Of a stretch of 34,856 bases of DNA, positions 18,002 through 26,482 are shown piece by piece. The DNA is from an uncultured Bacteroidota bacterium (GTDB lineage: Bacteria; Bacteroidota; Bacteroidia; Flavobacteriales; Flavobacteriaceae). The stretch lies in contig CABYIO010000012.1 of the NCBI GenBank assembly GCA_902519075.1, positions 1 to 34,856 on the forward strand. The letters are read 5' to 3'. The position numbers and the translations under genes are program-made. The first letter of the stretch is position 1. Every line of letters begins with the position of its first letter. The notes below the pieces were generated by a model. It made no database searches, was not told the origin of the DNA, and worked only from the letters and a program-made list of their open reading frames with translations.

Positions 18002-18301
18002 TCAAACAACTGGTGGAGCCCTTAAATTAAAGGTTCTTAAGTTGTTCGACTTTGGGTATTCAATAGAATCAATGACTAATTCATCTATTAAAACCAAATT
18101 ATAATTAAACTCTGTGTAGCTGGTAAAGCTATTTTCTGTGTTATTTAATACGAAGCAAGTGGTACAGTTAATTTCATCTTGATGAAAATGAATTTTAGTT
18201 TCGGTGCAGACCTTGTGCTCTTCAAAAACGTGGTGAGCAAAACTTACAATACTGGGTAGTATTATTAAAACTGAAAGAAAAAAACTGTAGAATTTTTTCA
18301 C
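18002..18301 (-). CDS. Small secreted His/Cys-rich protein
   Basis: 99 aa, signal peptide, then AHHVFEEHKVCTETKIHFHQDEINCTTC potential metal ligands. Confidence 0.65.
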   Translation of the reverse strand: MKKFYSFFLSVLIILPSIVSFAHHVFEEHKVCTETKIHFHQDEINCTTCFVLNNTENSFTSYTEFNYNLVLIDELVIDSIEYPKSNNLRTFNLRAPPVV

Positions 18302-18319
18302 AAGCCTAAAATATGAAAT

Positions 18320-18877
18320 TTATATTATTTTATTTACACAATTAATTGCTTTTTTTAACCTTTCAATTCTAGTGCCATTTATCAATTCAAAAGGAAGATT
18401 TTTTTTGATTAATTCATTCTTAAAAATCTCGAAAGACTCCTCTCTTTCATTAGGTTTATCTCTTAAATCGTCTTTTTCCCACGGAATATCTATGTCAGTC
18501 AATAGATATAAATCATAATCATTTTTTAATGCGTATTTTTCTAATAGAGGATCACAATTTCCTCCGTAATAATATTTAGAATATACCATTGTCTCAAAAA
18601 GGTTGGTGTCACATATCAAAAGGGATTTTGATTTTATTGCTAGTTCATTTTCTAATTTCATTTGACCAATGGCTATTGGTAAAATATCTTTAGGCTCACA
18701 TATTCTTTTTTCATTATCCCAAATAGTTTGTAAATATTCACGAGCATATTCGGGTACCCAATTTGTTTTAAAATGTTTTGCTAGTTCAATTGATAAAGTT
18801 GTTTTGCCGGTTGACTCCGGGCCATATAGAACAACTTTCTTACAATTAGATTTTATTTGCTTAAGCTTTTCTTCCAT
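18320..18877 (-). CDS. NadR-like nucleoside kinase (ribosylnicotinamide kinase-type AAA ATPase)
   Basis: Walker A GPESTGKTTLS, VPEYAREYL, ICDTNLFETMVYSKYYYG, DIPWEKDDLRDKP typical of the NadR kinase domain. Confidence 0.85.
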   Translation of the reverse strand: MEEKLKQIKSNCKKVVLYGPESTGKTTLSIELAKHFKTNWVPEYAREYLQTIWDNEKRICEPKDILPIAIGQMKLENELAIKSKSLLICDTNLFETMVYSKYYYGGNCDPLLEKYALKNDYDLYLLTDIDIPWEKDDLRDKPNEREESFEIFKNELIKKNLPFELINGTRIERLKKAINCVNKII

Positions 18878-19473
18878 TGTATATATGCCTGAATTGCTAG
18901 AATGGTAAAAATAACATATTGAATTGATAATATTATTTTATCACTAGATAAGTATAGGGGAATAGTAATTATATTTCCTATTATCCATAATATCCAGTTT
19001 TCTAACTTTTTATTTGCCATTAACCACATCGCAGTTACAAAAATTCCCGATGTGAAAATATCTAGCTCTTTAATCTGACCTTCAAAATCTGTTGCAAAAT
19101 AATCATGAGCAATATAGGCTACAGCAATGATAAAAAAGAAAATTAACAATGACTTTGGTAAATCGGCAAAAGAAAATCTTGAAACCTTAACAATTAAATC
19201 ATTATTATTTTTTCTAGACCAATTCCACCAGCCAAATATACTTATTAAGGTGTAAAGTAGATTAACAAGAATATGGCCCAATAAACTGACCTTATACATC
19301 AAATACATTGTAATAATGGTACATATGATACCTGTTGGATAAACAAGAATATTTTGCTTTTTTGCATATATGACACTGATAATACCAAACCAAAATGCAA
19401 GAAACTCAAGAACAATATCTAGAGTGGAATATGTTGAGTAAGAATTGACAAAAAAGTCATAGAGTTCTCCCAT
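18853..19473 (-). CDS. PnuC-family vitamin transporter
   Basis: Multi-TM; EFLAFWFGIISVIYAKKQNILVYPTGIICTIITMYLMY...ISIFGWWNW and WLMANKKLENWILWIIGNIITIPLYLSS are PnuC-like. Confidence 0.88.
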   Translation of the reverse strand: MGELYDFFVNSYSTYSTLDIVLEFLAFWFGIISVIYAKKQNILVYPTGIICTIITMYLMYKVSLLGHILVNLLYTLISIFGWWNWSRKNNNDLIVKVSRFSFADLPKSLLIFFFIIAVAYIAHDYFATDFEGQIKELDIFTSGIFVTAMWLMANKKLENWILWIIGNIITIPLYLSSDKIILSIQYVIFTILAIQAYIQWKKSLSK

Positions 19474-20093
19474 CAGTTTTTAATTACAAATGCTAAGGTA
19501 TAGTTTTTAGAAATTCTAAAATGAGTCTCAAATGAATAAATATCATCATTATTTACATACCAGGATTTAGACTTTGTAGCATTTATATCCAATGGTAGAG
19601 CAAGGATATTTTTTTTAAAATCAATAGCTGCAATTCCCACAGCCTTGTAAATGCTTTCTTTAATATTCCAATAAACGAGTGATATTTGATTATTAAGTTC
19701 TTGTGGGTAATTTAATTCTATATCAAGAAATTTATCTTTTATTTTTATAGCCTTATTATTAATTTTTTCAATATCAATTCCAACAGAGTGACTACTTATA
19801 ATTACTGCAGCATAATTCCCAGAATGACTGATAGATAATTTTTTATTTTTAGAAAAGATTGGCTTTCCTGATTTATCATATTTCAAGTCTTTATCTTCAA
19901 AGCATAAAAACTTAAAGATATTCCTAATTGCCAGGAATTGTTTTTTATGAATTTCTGACTTTTTTTGATTCAGTAATTTTAAAGAATCTTCGCTTAAAAT
20001 AACTTTTGACTCTAAGTCATGAAGAGACTCATTAATTTCCCATGTAACTACTCTCGTTGTTGGGGATAAATTTAAATCATCGATAACTGGCAT
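19473..20093 (-). CDS. 4'-phosphopantetheinyl transferase superfamily protein
   Basis: SISHSGNYAAVIISSHSVGIDIEKI and WNIKESIYKAVG motifs. Confidence 0.85.
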   Translation of the reverse strand: MPVIDDLNLSPTTRVVTWEINESLHDLESKVILSEDSLKLLNQKKSEIHKKQFLAIRNIFKFLCFEDKDLKYDKSGKPIFSKNKKLSISHSGNYAAVIISSHSVGIDIEKINNKAIKIKDKFLDIELNYPQELNNQISLVYWNIKESIYKAVGIAAIDFKKNILALPLDINATKSKSWYVNNDDIYSFETHFRISKNYTLAFVIKN

Positions 20094-20138
20094 GAGAATA
20101 TTAATTCTTTGCTTTAAAGATACTTTAAGTGCATAAAA

Positions 20139-20162
20139 AAACCTCTTGAATTAAAGAGGTTT
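20139..20162 (-). terminator. Rho-independent terminator downstream of the DUF805 gene
   Basis: AACCTCTTtgaattAAAGAGGTT stem with flanking A/T tracts on both sides. Confidence 0.8.
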
Positions 20163-20174
20163 TTAAAAGTTTAT

Positions 20175-20567
20175 TTATGCTTTTGGATCTGGGCCCCATT
20201 TATTATGCTCTTTTTTACCATCGAAACAGAATATTATCAACAACAAGATTAATCCAATAAATGGAATCAAAAGTATCAGATAAAACCAGCCCGATTTTCC
20301 AAGATCATGTAATCTTCTTACCCCCAAGGCCAGTCCTGGGATAAAATGTAATAGTCCGCAAATAGTGTATGCCCATCCATAACCCATACTAATTTCACCC
20401 AATGGTCCTGCGTCCATCATAAATACTGTTCCAAGCACATTGTCAAGTACCGTACATCCAGTTAATATGATTACATATACAAGTGAGAACATCCAATATT
20501 CCTTTCTTCTAGCTCTACCGCTAAAGTTTGCGTAGTTATCACGCATCACTCTTAAATACCATTCCAT
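20175..20567 (-). CDS. DUF805 domain membrane protein
   Basis: YANFSGRARRKEYWMFSLVYVII...ALGVRRLHDLGKSGWFYLILLIPFIG...CFDGKKEHNKWGPDP. Confidence 0.95.
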   Translation of the reverse strand: MEWYLRVMRDNYANFSGRARRKEYWMFSLVYVIILTGCTVLDNVLGTVFMMDAGPLGEISMGYGWAYTICGLLHFIPGLALGVRRLHDLGKSGWFYLILLIPFIGLILLLIIFCFDGKKEHNKWGPDPKA

Positions 20568-20664
20568 AATTTGTTTATTTATTGATTAGTGAGCAAATCT
20601 AGTTAAGAATAATTAGAAAAAATAAAAAATTTAGAAGACAATGTAATGTCAAAGATGATTAAGA

Positions 20665-20919
20665 TTACGAAGGTAATATAGAAACAAAAGATTTATTGTC
20701 TTTCTTTTTGGTAAACTTAACTACACCGTCAACTCTAGCATGTAGAGTGTGGTCTTTACCAAGATAGACATTTTCTCCAGGGTTGTGAACTGTTCCTCTT
20801 TGTCTAACAATAATATTACCAGCTTTAGCTAGCTGACCACCAAAAATCTTAACTCCTAATCGTTTCGACTCTGATTCTCTACCGTTTTTAGAACTACCAA
20901 CTCCTTTTTTGTGTGCCAT
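20665..20919 (-). CDS. rpmA: 50S ribosomal protein L27
   Basis: [43 protein letters not shown]. Confidence 0.98.
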   Translation of the reverse strand: MAHKKGVGSSKNGRESESKRLGVKIFGGQLAKAGNIIVRQRGTVHNPGENVYLGKDHTLHARVDGVVKFTKKKDNKSFVSILPS

Positions 20920-20930
20920 TTTTTATAAAA

Positions 20931-21434
20931 TTAACTTAAAGCTTTTACTAAATCTGCTTTTTTCATTGATGAAATACCAGTTATACCTTTTTTCTTTGCC
21001 ATTTCTTTTAATTCAGCAACTGATAAGGATGAAAGGTCTTGCTTTTCCTTTTTAGCAGAAACCTTTTTAGTTTCAGCTTTTTTAGGAGCTTCCTTTTTCT
21101 TTGCTGGTGATTTCTTAGTCATTCCAGTTAAAATATCACTAATTTCAATTTCAGTGATAGCTTGACGATGACCGTTTTTTACCTTATATCCTTTTCTTCT
21201 TTTCTTTTTGAAGACTATCACTTTATCAGATTTTAAATGTTTTAAAACCTTAGCATCTACCTGAGCACCAGAAACTTTAGGGCTACCAACAGATAATTTA
21301 GAGCCATCATTGATCATGAGAACATTTTCAAATGAGACTTTCTTTCCTTCAGCAGCTTCTAACCTGTTAACAAAAAGCTTTTGCTTTTTTTCAACTTTGA
21401 ACTGTTTCCCTGATATTTCGACTATTGCGTACAT
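20931..21434 (-). CDS. rplU: 50S ribosomal protein L21 with Lys-rich, Rho_N/SAP-like C-terminal extension
   Basis: MYAIVEISGKQFKVEKKQKL...KKRRKGYKVKNGHRQAITEIEI then KKSPAKKKEAPKKAETKK...LSVAELKEMAKKKGITGISSMKKADLVKAL; start at 21434. Confidence 0.96.
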   Translation of the reverse strand: MYAIVEISGKQFKVEKKQKLFVNRLEAAEGKKVSFENVLMINDGSKLSVGSPKVSGAQVDAKVLKHLKSDKVIVFKKKRRKGYKVKNGHRQAITEIEISDILTGMTKKSPAKKKEAPKKAETKKVSAKKEKQDLSSLSVAELKEMAKKKGITGISSMKKADLVKALS

Positions 21435-21455
21435 TTTAATCTTTAAAAGCGAATG

Positions 21456-21486
21456 CAAATATAAAGCTAATTAACAAATCAGCAAA
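21456..21486 (-). promoter_or_regulatory. Bacteroidota sigma-A promoter of rplU-rpmA: TTTG-N19-TATATTTG
   Basis: Plus-strand CAAATATA (21456-21463) and CAAA (21483-21486) separated by 19 nt; matches TTTG/TAnnTTTG. Confidence 0.75.
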
Positions 21487-21603
21487 TTTTTATAAAAATT
21501 AAATTTTGCTTCATATTTAAATGTTTTTTAACATAATTTTCGAATAGTAACTACTATATTTAAGCTCTAATATTTATAAAATTTAATAGTAAATCAAATA
21601 TTC

Positions 21604-22920
21604 ATGAAAAATAGATTTTTATCAAGCTTTCTATTTGTTTTTTCTTTAACATTCAGCCAACAGGTTGAATTTACCGAATTTGACTTAGAAAACGGCTTAC
21701 ATGTAATACTACACCAAGACAATACAGCACCGGTTATTATAACTTCCGTTATGTATGATGTTGGTGGTAAAGACAGAGAAAAAGGTAGAACCGGTTTTGC
21801 ACATTTTTTCGAACATTTATTATTTGAAGGTTCTGAGAATATAGGAAAAGGTGAATTTATGAAAATTATTCCAGCAAATGGTGGAACATTTAATGCTAAC
21901 ACCTCTCAGGACAGAACATACTACTATGACATATTCCCTTCTAATAAATTAGAGTTAGGTCTTTGGCTGGAGTCTGAAAGAATGCTTCACCCAGTAATTG
22001 ATCAGCTTGCTGTTGATACACAAAATGAAGTTGTTAAGGAGGAAAAGAGACAAAGCTATGACAGACCTTATGGTAAATTATTAAAAGTTCTTTGGGAAAG
22101 TTTATTTAAAGTTCATCCCTATAAAGACGAAAATATTGGAAGAATGGAGGATCTTGATGCAGCAACATTAGAAGAATTTTTAGCTTATTTTGATAAATAT
22201 TACAGCCCTGATAATGCTGTTTTGGTTGTAGCTGGTGATATTGAAATTGAAAAAACTAAGTCACTTGTTTCTAAATATTTCTCAGAAGTAAAAAGAAGGC
22301 CTGGTTTCACAAGAAACTTTCCAAAAGAAGTTCCTATAACTGAAATAGAAAAAGTAACTGCATATGACAAAAACATTCAAATTCCAGCAATTTTAGCTGC
22401 CTACAGAATGCCTGGAATGGCTGAAAGAGATGCGTTTGTGTTGGATATGATATCTACTTACCTAAGTGGTGGAAAAAGTTCAGTATTATACAAGAAACTT
22501 GTTGATAAAAAGAAGTTGGCTCTTGAAGCCAGCGCTATTAATTTAGGTCAAGTTGATTATAATATGTTTGCGTTCCTAGCACTTCCTATGGGTGAAACTA
22601 GCTTAGATACACTTCTTGCCGAAATCGATGAAGAAATAGTAAAAATGCAAAATGAATTAATCTCTGAAAGAGATTATCAAAAACTTCAAAATCAATTTGA
22701 ATCACAATTTGTAAATTCCAATTCAAGTGTAGCTGGTATTGCAAGTTCTCTTGCAACATATTACCTGTTGTACGATAATGTTAATCTAATAAATGAGCAA
22801 ATAGATATTTATCGTTCTATTTCAAGAGAAGAAATACAAAGCGCAGCTCAAAAATATCTAAGTCCAAATCAAAGAGTCGAAATTGAATATTTGCCTGGAG
22901 AAGAAATAGGTGAAGAATAA
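21604..22920 (+). CDS. M16 zinc peptidase, catalytic subunit type
   Basis: Inverted zinc motif HFFEH followed by the distal Glu region (NEVVKEEKRQSYD); signal peptide FSLTFSQQ. Confidence 0.95.
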   Translation: MKNRFLSSFLFVFSLTFSQQVEFTEFDLENGLHVILHQDNTAPVIITSVMYDVGGKDREKGRTGFAHFFEHLLFEGSENIGKGEFMKIIPANGGTFNANTSQDRTYYYDIFPSNKLELGLWLESERMLHPVIDQLAVDTQNEVVKEEKRQSYDRPYGKLLKVLWESLFKVHPYKDENIGRMEDLDAATLEEFLAYFDKYYSPDNAVLVVAGDIEIEKTKSLVSKYFSEVKRRPGFTRNFPKEVPITEIEKVTAYDKNIQIPAILAAYRMPGMAERDAFVLDMISTYLSGGKSSVLYKKLVDKKKLALEASAINLGQVDYNMFAFLALPMGETSLDTLLAEIDEEIVKMQNELISERDYQKLQNQFESQFVNSNSSVAGIASSLATYYLLYDNVNLINEQIDIYRSISREEIQSAAQKYLSPNQRVEIEYLPGEEIGEE

Positions 22921-22933
22921 AAAAATAAGAAAA

Positions 22934-25000
22934 ATGAAAAAAATTATACTAAGTTTTATAGCATTGGTTTTCACTTTAAGCATTAACGCTCAACTTGATA
23001 GATCTATAATGCCAAAAGGAGGCCCATCTCCTAAAATTAAACTTGATAAACCAAAGGAGTTTAAATTGAAAAATGGAATTAGAGTTTTAGTTGTAGAAAA
23101 CCATAAATTACCAAGGATTAATTATTCCTTAAGATTTGATAGAAAACCTATTGTTGAAGGTGAAAAAACTGGAGTTATATCACTACTTGGCTCAATGCTT
23201 GGAAATGGTACCACAAATATTCCAAAAGATGATTTTAACGAAGAGGTAGATTTTCTTGGAGCTGGTATTAATGTTGGATTTGGATCTGGTTTTGCATTTA
23301 CTCTAACAAAAAATAATGAAAAAGTACTTGACCTTTTTTCTGATGCTGTAATTAATCCGTTATTGACTGAGGAAGAGTTTGAAAAAGAAAAAGATAAATT
23401 AATTGAAGGCCTAAAATCTCAAAAAAAAGATATTGATGCCATTTCTGGAAGAGTTGGTGACGCACTTTCCTATGGGAAAAGTCATGCCTACGGTGAATTT
23501 ATTTCTGAACAAACAATCGACAATATTAAATTTGAGGATATACTGGACTATCATGCTAAATATTTTATTCCAAATAATGTATATATAGTGGTAATCGGAG
23601 ATGTAAATTATAAAGAAGTAAAATCTTTAATTTCTGAAAAATTTGGTGTTTGGAAAAAGGGTAAACCCATTAATGATCCTGAACCAATCTTAACAGATAA
23701 TGTTACATTAACTGAAATTAATTTTGTTGATTTACCTACTGCAACACAATCAGCAATACAGGTTACAAATAATGTTAACCTAAAGATGAACGACGAGGAT
23801 TATTTTGCTGCTCTTATGGCAAATGACATTCTTGGAGGAGGAGGTGAAGGCTATTTATTTAAAAACCTCAGAGAAGATAAAGGCTATACATATGGCGCAT
23901 ACTCAAGTCTTGGGTCCAGCAGATACGGTGTTTCCAAATTTAGAGCTGGAGCAAAAGTAAGAAACATGGTGACTGACAGTGCAGTTTCAGAAATTGTAAA
24001 AGAAATATCCAGAATAAGACTTGAAAGAGTTGATTCAGAACTACTGAAAAACGCAAAGGCAAAATATGTTGGCAGCTTTATAAGAAATGCTGAAAACCCA
24101 CAAACAGTTGCAGGATATGCTTTAAATATTAAATTAAATAATCTTGAAGATGACTATTATGAAAGTTATCTTGAAAATATTAATTCAGTTTCCGAAGCTG
24201 ATGTTAAAAAAGCTGCAAATAAATATTTCAAAATTGCAAATACTAGAATTGTAGTTGTTGGAAAAGGTAGTGATGTTGTTGCTAATCTTGAGGAAGTTGG
24301 GTTCCCAATAAACTACTATGACCAATATGCTAATCCAATAGCAAAGCCAATATTTAATAAGGCAATACCTGAGGGATTAACAGCCATGAAAGTAATTAAT
24401 AATTATATTAATGCTGTTGGAGGTAAAAAGAATCTAAATTCAATTAATACATTAGTGATGAAAGCTAATGTTACAATCCCTGGAGCCCCTTTTGTTCCTG
24501 AGGCAACAATGAGGCAAAAATTTCCAAATAAGTATTCTCAAAAAATTGAAGCAAATATGCAAGGCCAAACAATGACTTTGACCAAAACTACCTTCAACGG
24601 GGAAAGAGGATACACCGAAATGCAAGGGCAAAGAATTGAATTTGACGAAAAACAAATTGAAGACAGTAAAAACGTCAAAGGAATATTTGAGGAGCTTTAC
24701 TATTCAGCGAATCAATTAGAACTAGTAAGTATCAATTCAGTGAATTATCAGGATGCTTACAAAGTAAAAGTTATAGTAGACGGAAATGAATCTCACAGAT
24801 ATTATTCTGTTGAAACTGGATTCTTATTAAGCTCTGAAGAAACAGATGATAATAATAATGTTATTACTACAAATTACGGAGATTATCAATCTGTTGAAAA
24901 TATAATGTTCCCATTTTTTATGGAACTTCCTGGTCAAAAATTGGAGTTTAAGACCACAAGTGTGATATTTAATAAGGAGCTTAAAGACTCTAGTTTTTAG
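22934..25000 (+). CDS. M16 family protein, non-catalytic type, with ~220-aa C-terminal extension
   Basis: M16 fold (FKLKNGIRVLVVENHKLPRINYSL...GYLFKNLREDKGYTYGAYSS) without HxxEH; start MKKIILSFIALVF at 22934. Confidence 0.93.
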   Translation: MKKIILSFIALVFTLSINAQLDRSIMPKGGPSPKIKLDKPKEFKLKNGIRVLVVENHKLPRINYSLRFDRKPIVEGEKTGVISLLGSMLGNGTTNIPKDDFNEEVDFLGAGINVGFGSGFAFTLTKNNEKVLDLFSDAVINPLLTEEEFEKEKDKLIEGLKSQKKDIDAISGRVGDALSYGKSHAYGEFISEQTIDNIKFEDILDYHAKYFIPNNVYIVVIGDVNYKEVKSLISEKFGVWKKGKPINDPEPILTDNVTLTEINFVDLPTATQSAIQVTNNVNLKMNDEDYFAALMANDILGGGGEGYLFKNLREDKGYTYGAYSSLGSSRYGVSKFRAGAKVRNMVTDSAVSEIVKEISRIRLERVDSELLKNAKAKYVGSFIRNAENPQTVAGYALNIKLNNLEDDYYESYLENINSVSEADVKKAANKYFKIANTRIVVVGKGSDVVANLEEVGFPINYYDQYANPIAKPIFNKAIPEGLTAMKVINNYINAVGGKKNLNSINTLVMKANVTIPGAPFVPEATMRQKFPNKYSQKIEANMQGQTMTLTKTTFNGERGYTEMQGQRIEFDEKQIEDSKNVKGIFEELYYSANQLELVSINSVNYQDAYKVKVIVDGNESHRYYSVETGFLLSSEETDDNNNVITTNYGDYQSVENIMFPFFMELPGQKLEFKTTSVIFNKELKDSSF

Positions 25001-25868
25001 TAGTTGACTGTTTATTTGTTAATATAACACCAAATACTATAATAATAGTTGCGATAAATTGATAGATGGAGAATTTTTCTCCATCTATTATTCCCCAAAA
25101 AATAGAAACTATAAGCATTGAATAGGTCACTGAAGATGCAAATACTGGGCTTGCAATTTTTATAAGCTTATTAAAAATTATCTTAGCTAATGCTGTTCCA
25201 AATAAAGCCAATATGAATACATAAAATATTGAAATTTTGGTTTCATTATTATTTAAGCTCTCTAATTTAAATTCAGAAAATAAAAAAACAATAATTGCAG
25301 GAATTATTATAGCTGTAAAATGACCAACTGTAATAGTTAATGCGGAAAGATGTTGGAGATATTTTTTTATAATATTGACATTCAAGGCATATAGAAATGA
25401 ACATAGAATAACTAATCCTGCATAATTATAATTTTGATCAGGGTTTAGCTTTAACCCCGAAGAAATCAAAAGATATGTGCCAAAGAAACCTACAAGAACT
25501 CCAATTATCTGTCTTTTAGTAGATTCAATTTTAAAGATAATCATACCAAGTATCAGAGTATTTAGTGGAACTATTGAATTAATAATTGAGGCTACTGAAC
25601 TATCTATTTCTTTTTCAGCAAACGCAAAGAGAAATGCAGGAAAAAAACTACCCAAAAAAGCTGAAATAGTAATCCATTTCCATTCTAATTTTTTGATTGT
25701 AAAAATTTTCTTCCATGCTATAAAAAAAATAATTAAAGATGAAAATATAATTCTTAGAGAACCAAGCTGAGAAGCTTCAAGTCCCACTAATGCCTTTTTA
25801 ATTAATATAAATGAACTTCCCCAAATCAGTGATAAAAGGATTAAATAAAACCACTTATTGTCTCTCAT
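24990..25868 (-). CDS. EamA/DMT family transporter
   Basis: 10-TM EamA repeat pattern (LIWGSSFILIKKAL, ASVTYSMLIVSIFWGIIDGE). Confidence 0.92.
   Translation of the reverse strand: MRDNKWFYLILLSLIWGSSFILIKKALVGLEASQLGSLRIIFSSLIIFFIAWKKIFTIKKLEWKWITISAFLGSFFPAFLFAFAEKEIDSSVASIINSIVPLNTLILGMIIFKIESTKRQIIGVLVGFFGTYLLISSGLKLNPDQNYNYAGLVILCSFLYALNVNIIKKYLQHLSALTITVGHFTAIIIPAIIVFLFSEFKLESLNNNETKISIFYVFILALFGTALAKIIFNKLIKIASPVFASSVTYSMLIVSIFWGIIDGEKFSIYQFIATIIIVFGVILTNKQSTTKN
25062..25088. repeat. Perfect 12-bp inverted repeat with 3-nt loop inside the EamA CDS, 62-88 bp past the M16 stop
   Basis: ATAGATGGAGAA-TTT-TTCTCCATCTAT. Confidence 0.9.
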
Positions 25869-26437
25869 TTAGTATTCCAGTTTAGGGATTCAACTAAAAC
25901 CAAAATATCATTTTTGATGTATTGGATTGTTGGAAAAATAGAATCGTATTTTGATTTAAATTTTAAATTTAAAGAGCCGTTAATAAAATTTGAAGTGCTG
26001 TCGGTTAAATAAAACTGAATCGGAGATGCAACATCTCCTCTTAACTCGAATATTTTTGCATATACCCTATTATTTAAATCCTCATATTCTCTTATAAATA
26101 TGCCATTTGATTTTTTAGAGTGTGTCTCAAGTGTCAAAGAAAAGTCACGAAAGTTATTTTCTAAATCTTCTCTTTTTGTTATTTTATTTAATGACATATC
26201 AACAATCAAGTTCATTTTAGGATAGTTGAGAGAAAATTGTTTAGAATTGGTGACATTAACAACAGCTGCACTTAAATTGTAATAAAAATCTATTGGTAAT
26301 TTAATTTCATTTGGAGCTATATAATTTGGTTCAGGAAATTCAATTCTTAAAAATGCACCTTGCTTTGGCAAATTACTATCAACACACGAATAAAATATGC
26401 TAAAAAAAATAAGCAGTAAACTAATTATTTTATTCAT
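25865..26437 (-). CDS. gldD: Gliding motility lipoprotein GldD
   Basis: Lipobox FYSCVD; GAFLRIEFPEPNY...FYYNLSAAV...LNLKFKSKYDSIFPTIQYIKNDILVLVESLNW. Confidence 0.93.
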   Translation of the reverse strand: MNKIISLLLIFFSIFYSCVDSNLPKQGAFLRIEFPEPNYIAPNEIKLPIDFYYNLSAAVVNVTNSKQFSLNYPKMNLIVDMSLNKITKREDLENNFRDFSLTLETHSKKSNGIFIREYEDLNNRVYAKIFELRGDVASPIQFYLTDSTSNFINGSLNLKFKSKYDSIFPTIQYIKNDILVLVESLNWNTK

Positions 26438-26482
26438 TATTCAATAAAGTATTTAGTTAAATAAACGAAGCTAATTTACATA

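Noticed and set aside
18669-18908. 79-aa plus-strand ORF over the NadR-like kinase
   Set aside because: Antisense to conserved Walker A region.
21594-21902. 102-aa minus-strand ORF over the M16 start
   Set aside because: Covers the conserved HFFEH region in antisense; no family signal.
24452-25770. ORFs 24452-24655 (-) and 25477-25770 (+)
   Set aside because: Antisense to the M16 and EamA genes respectively; no independent support.
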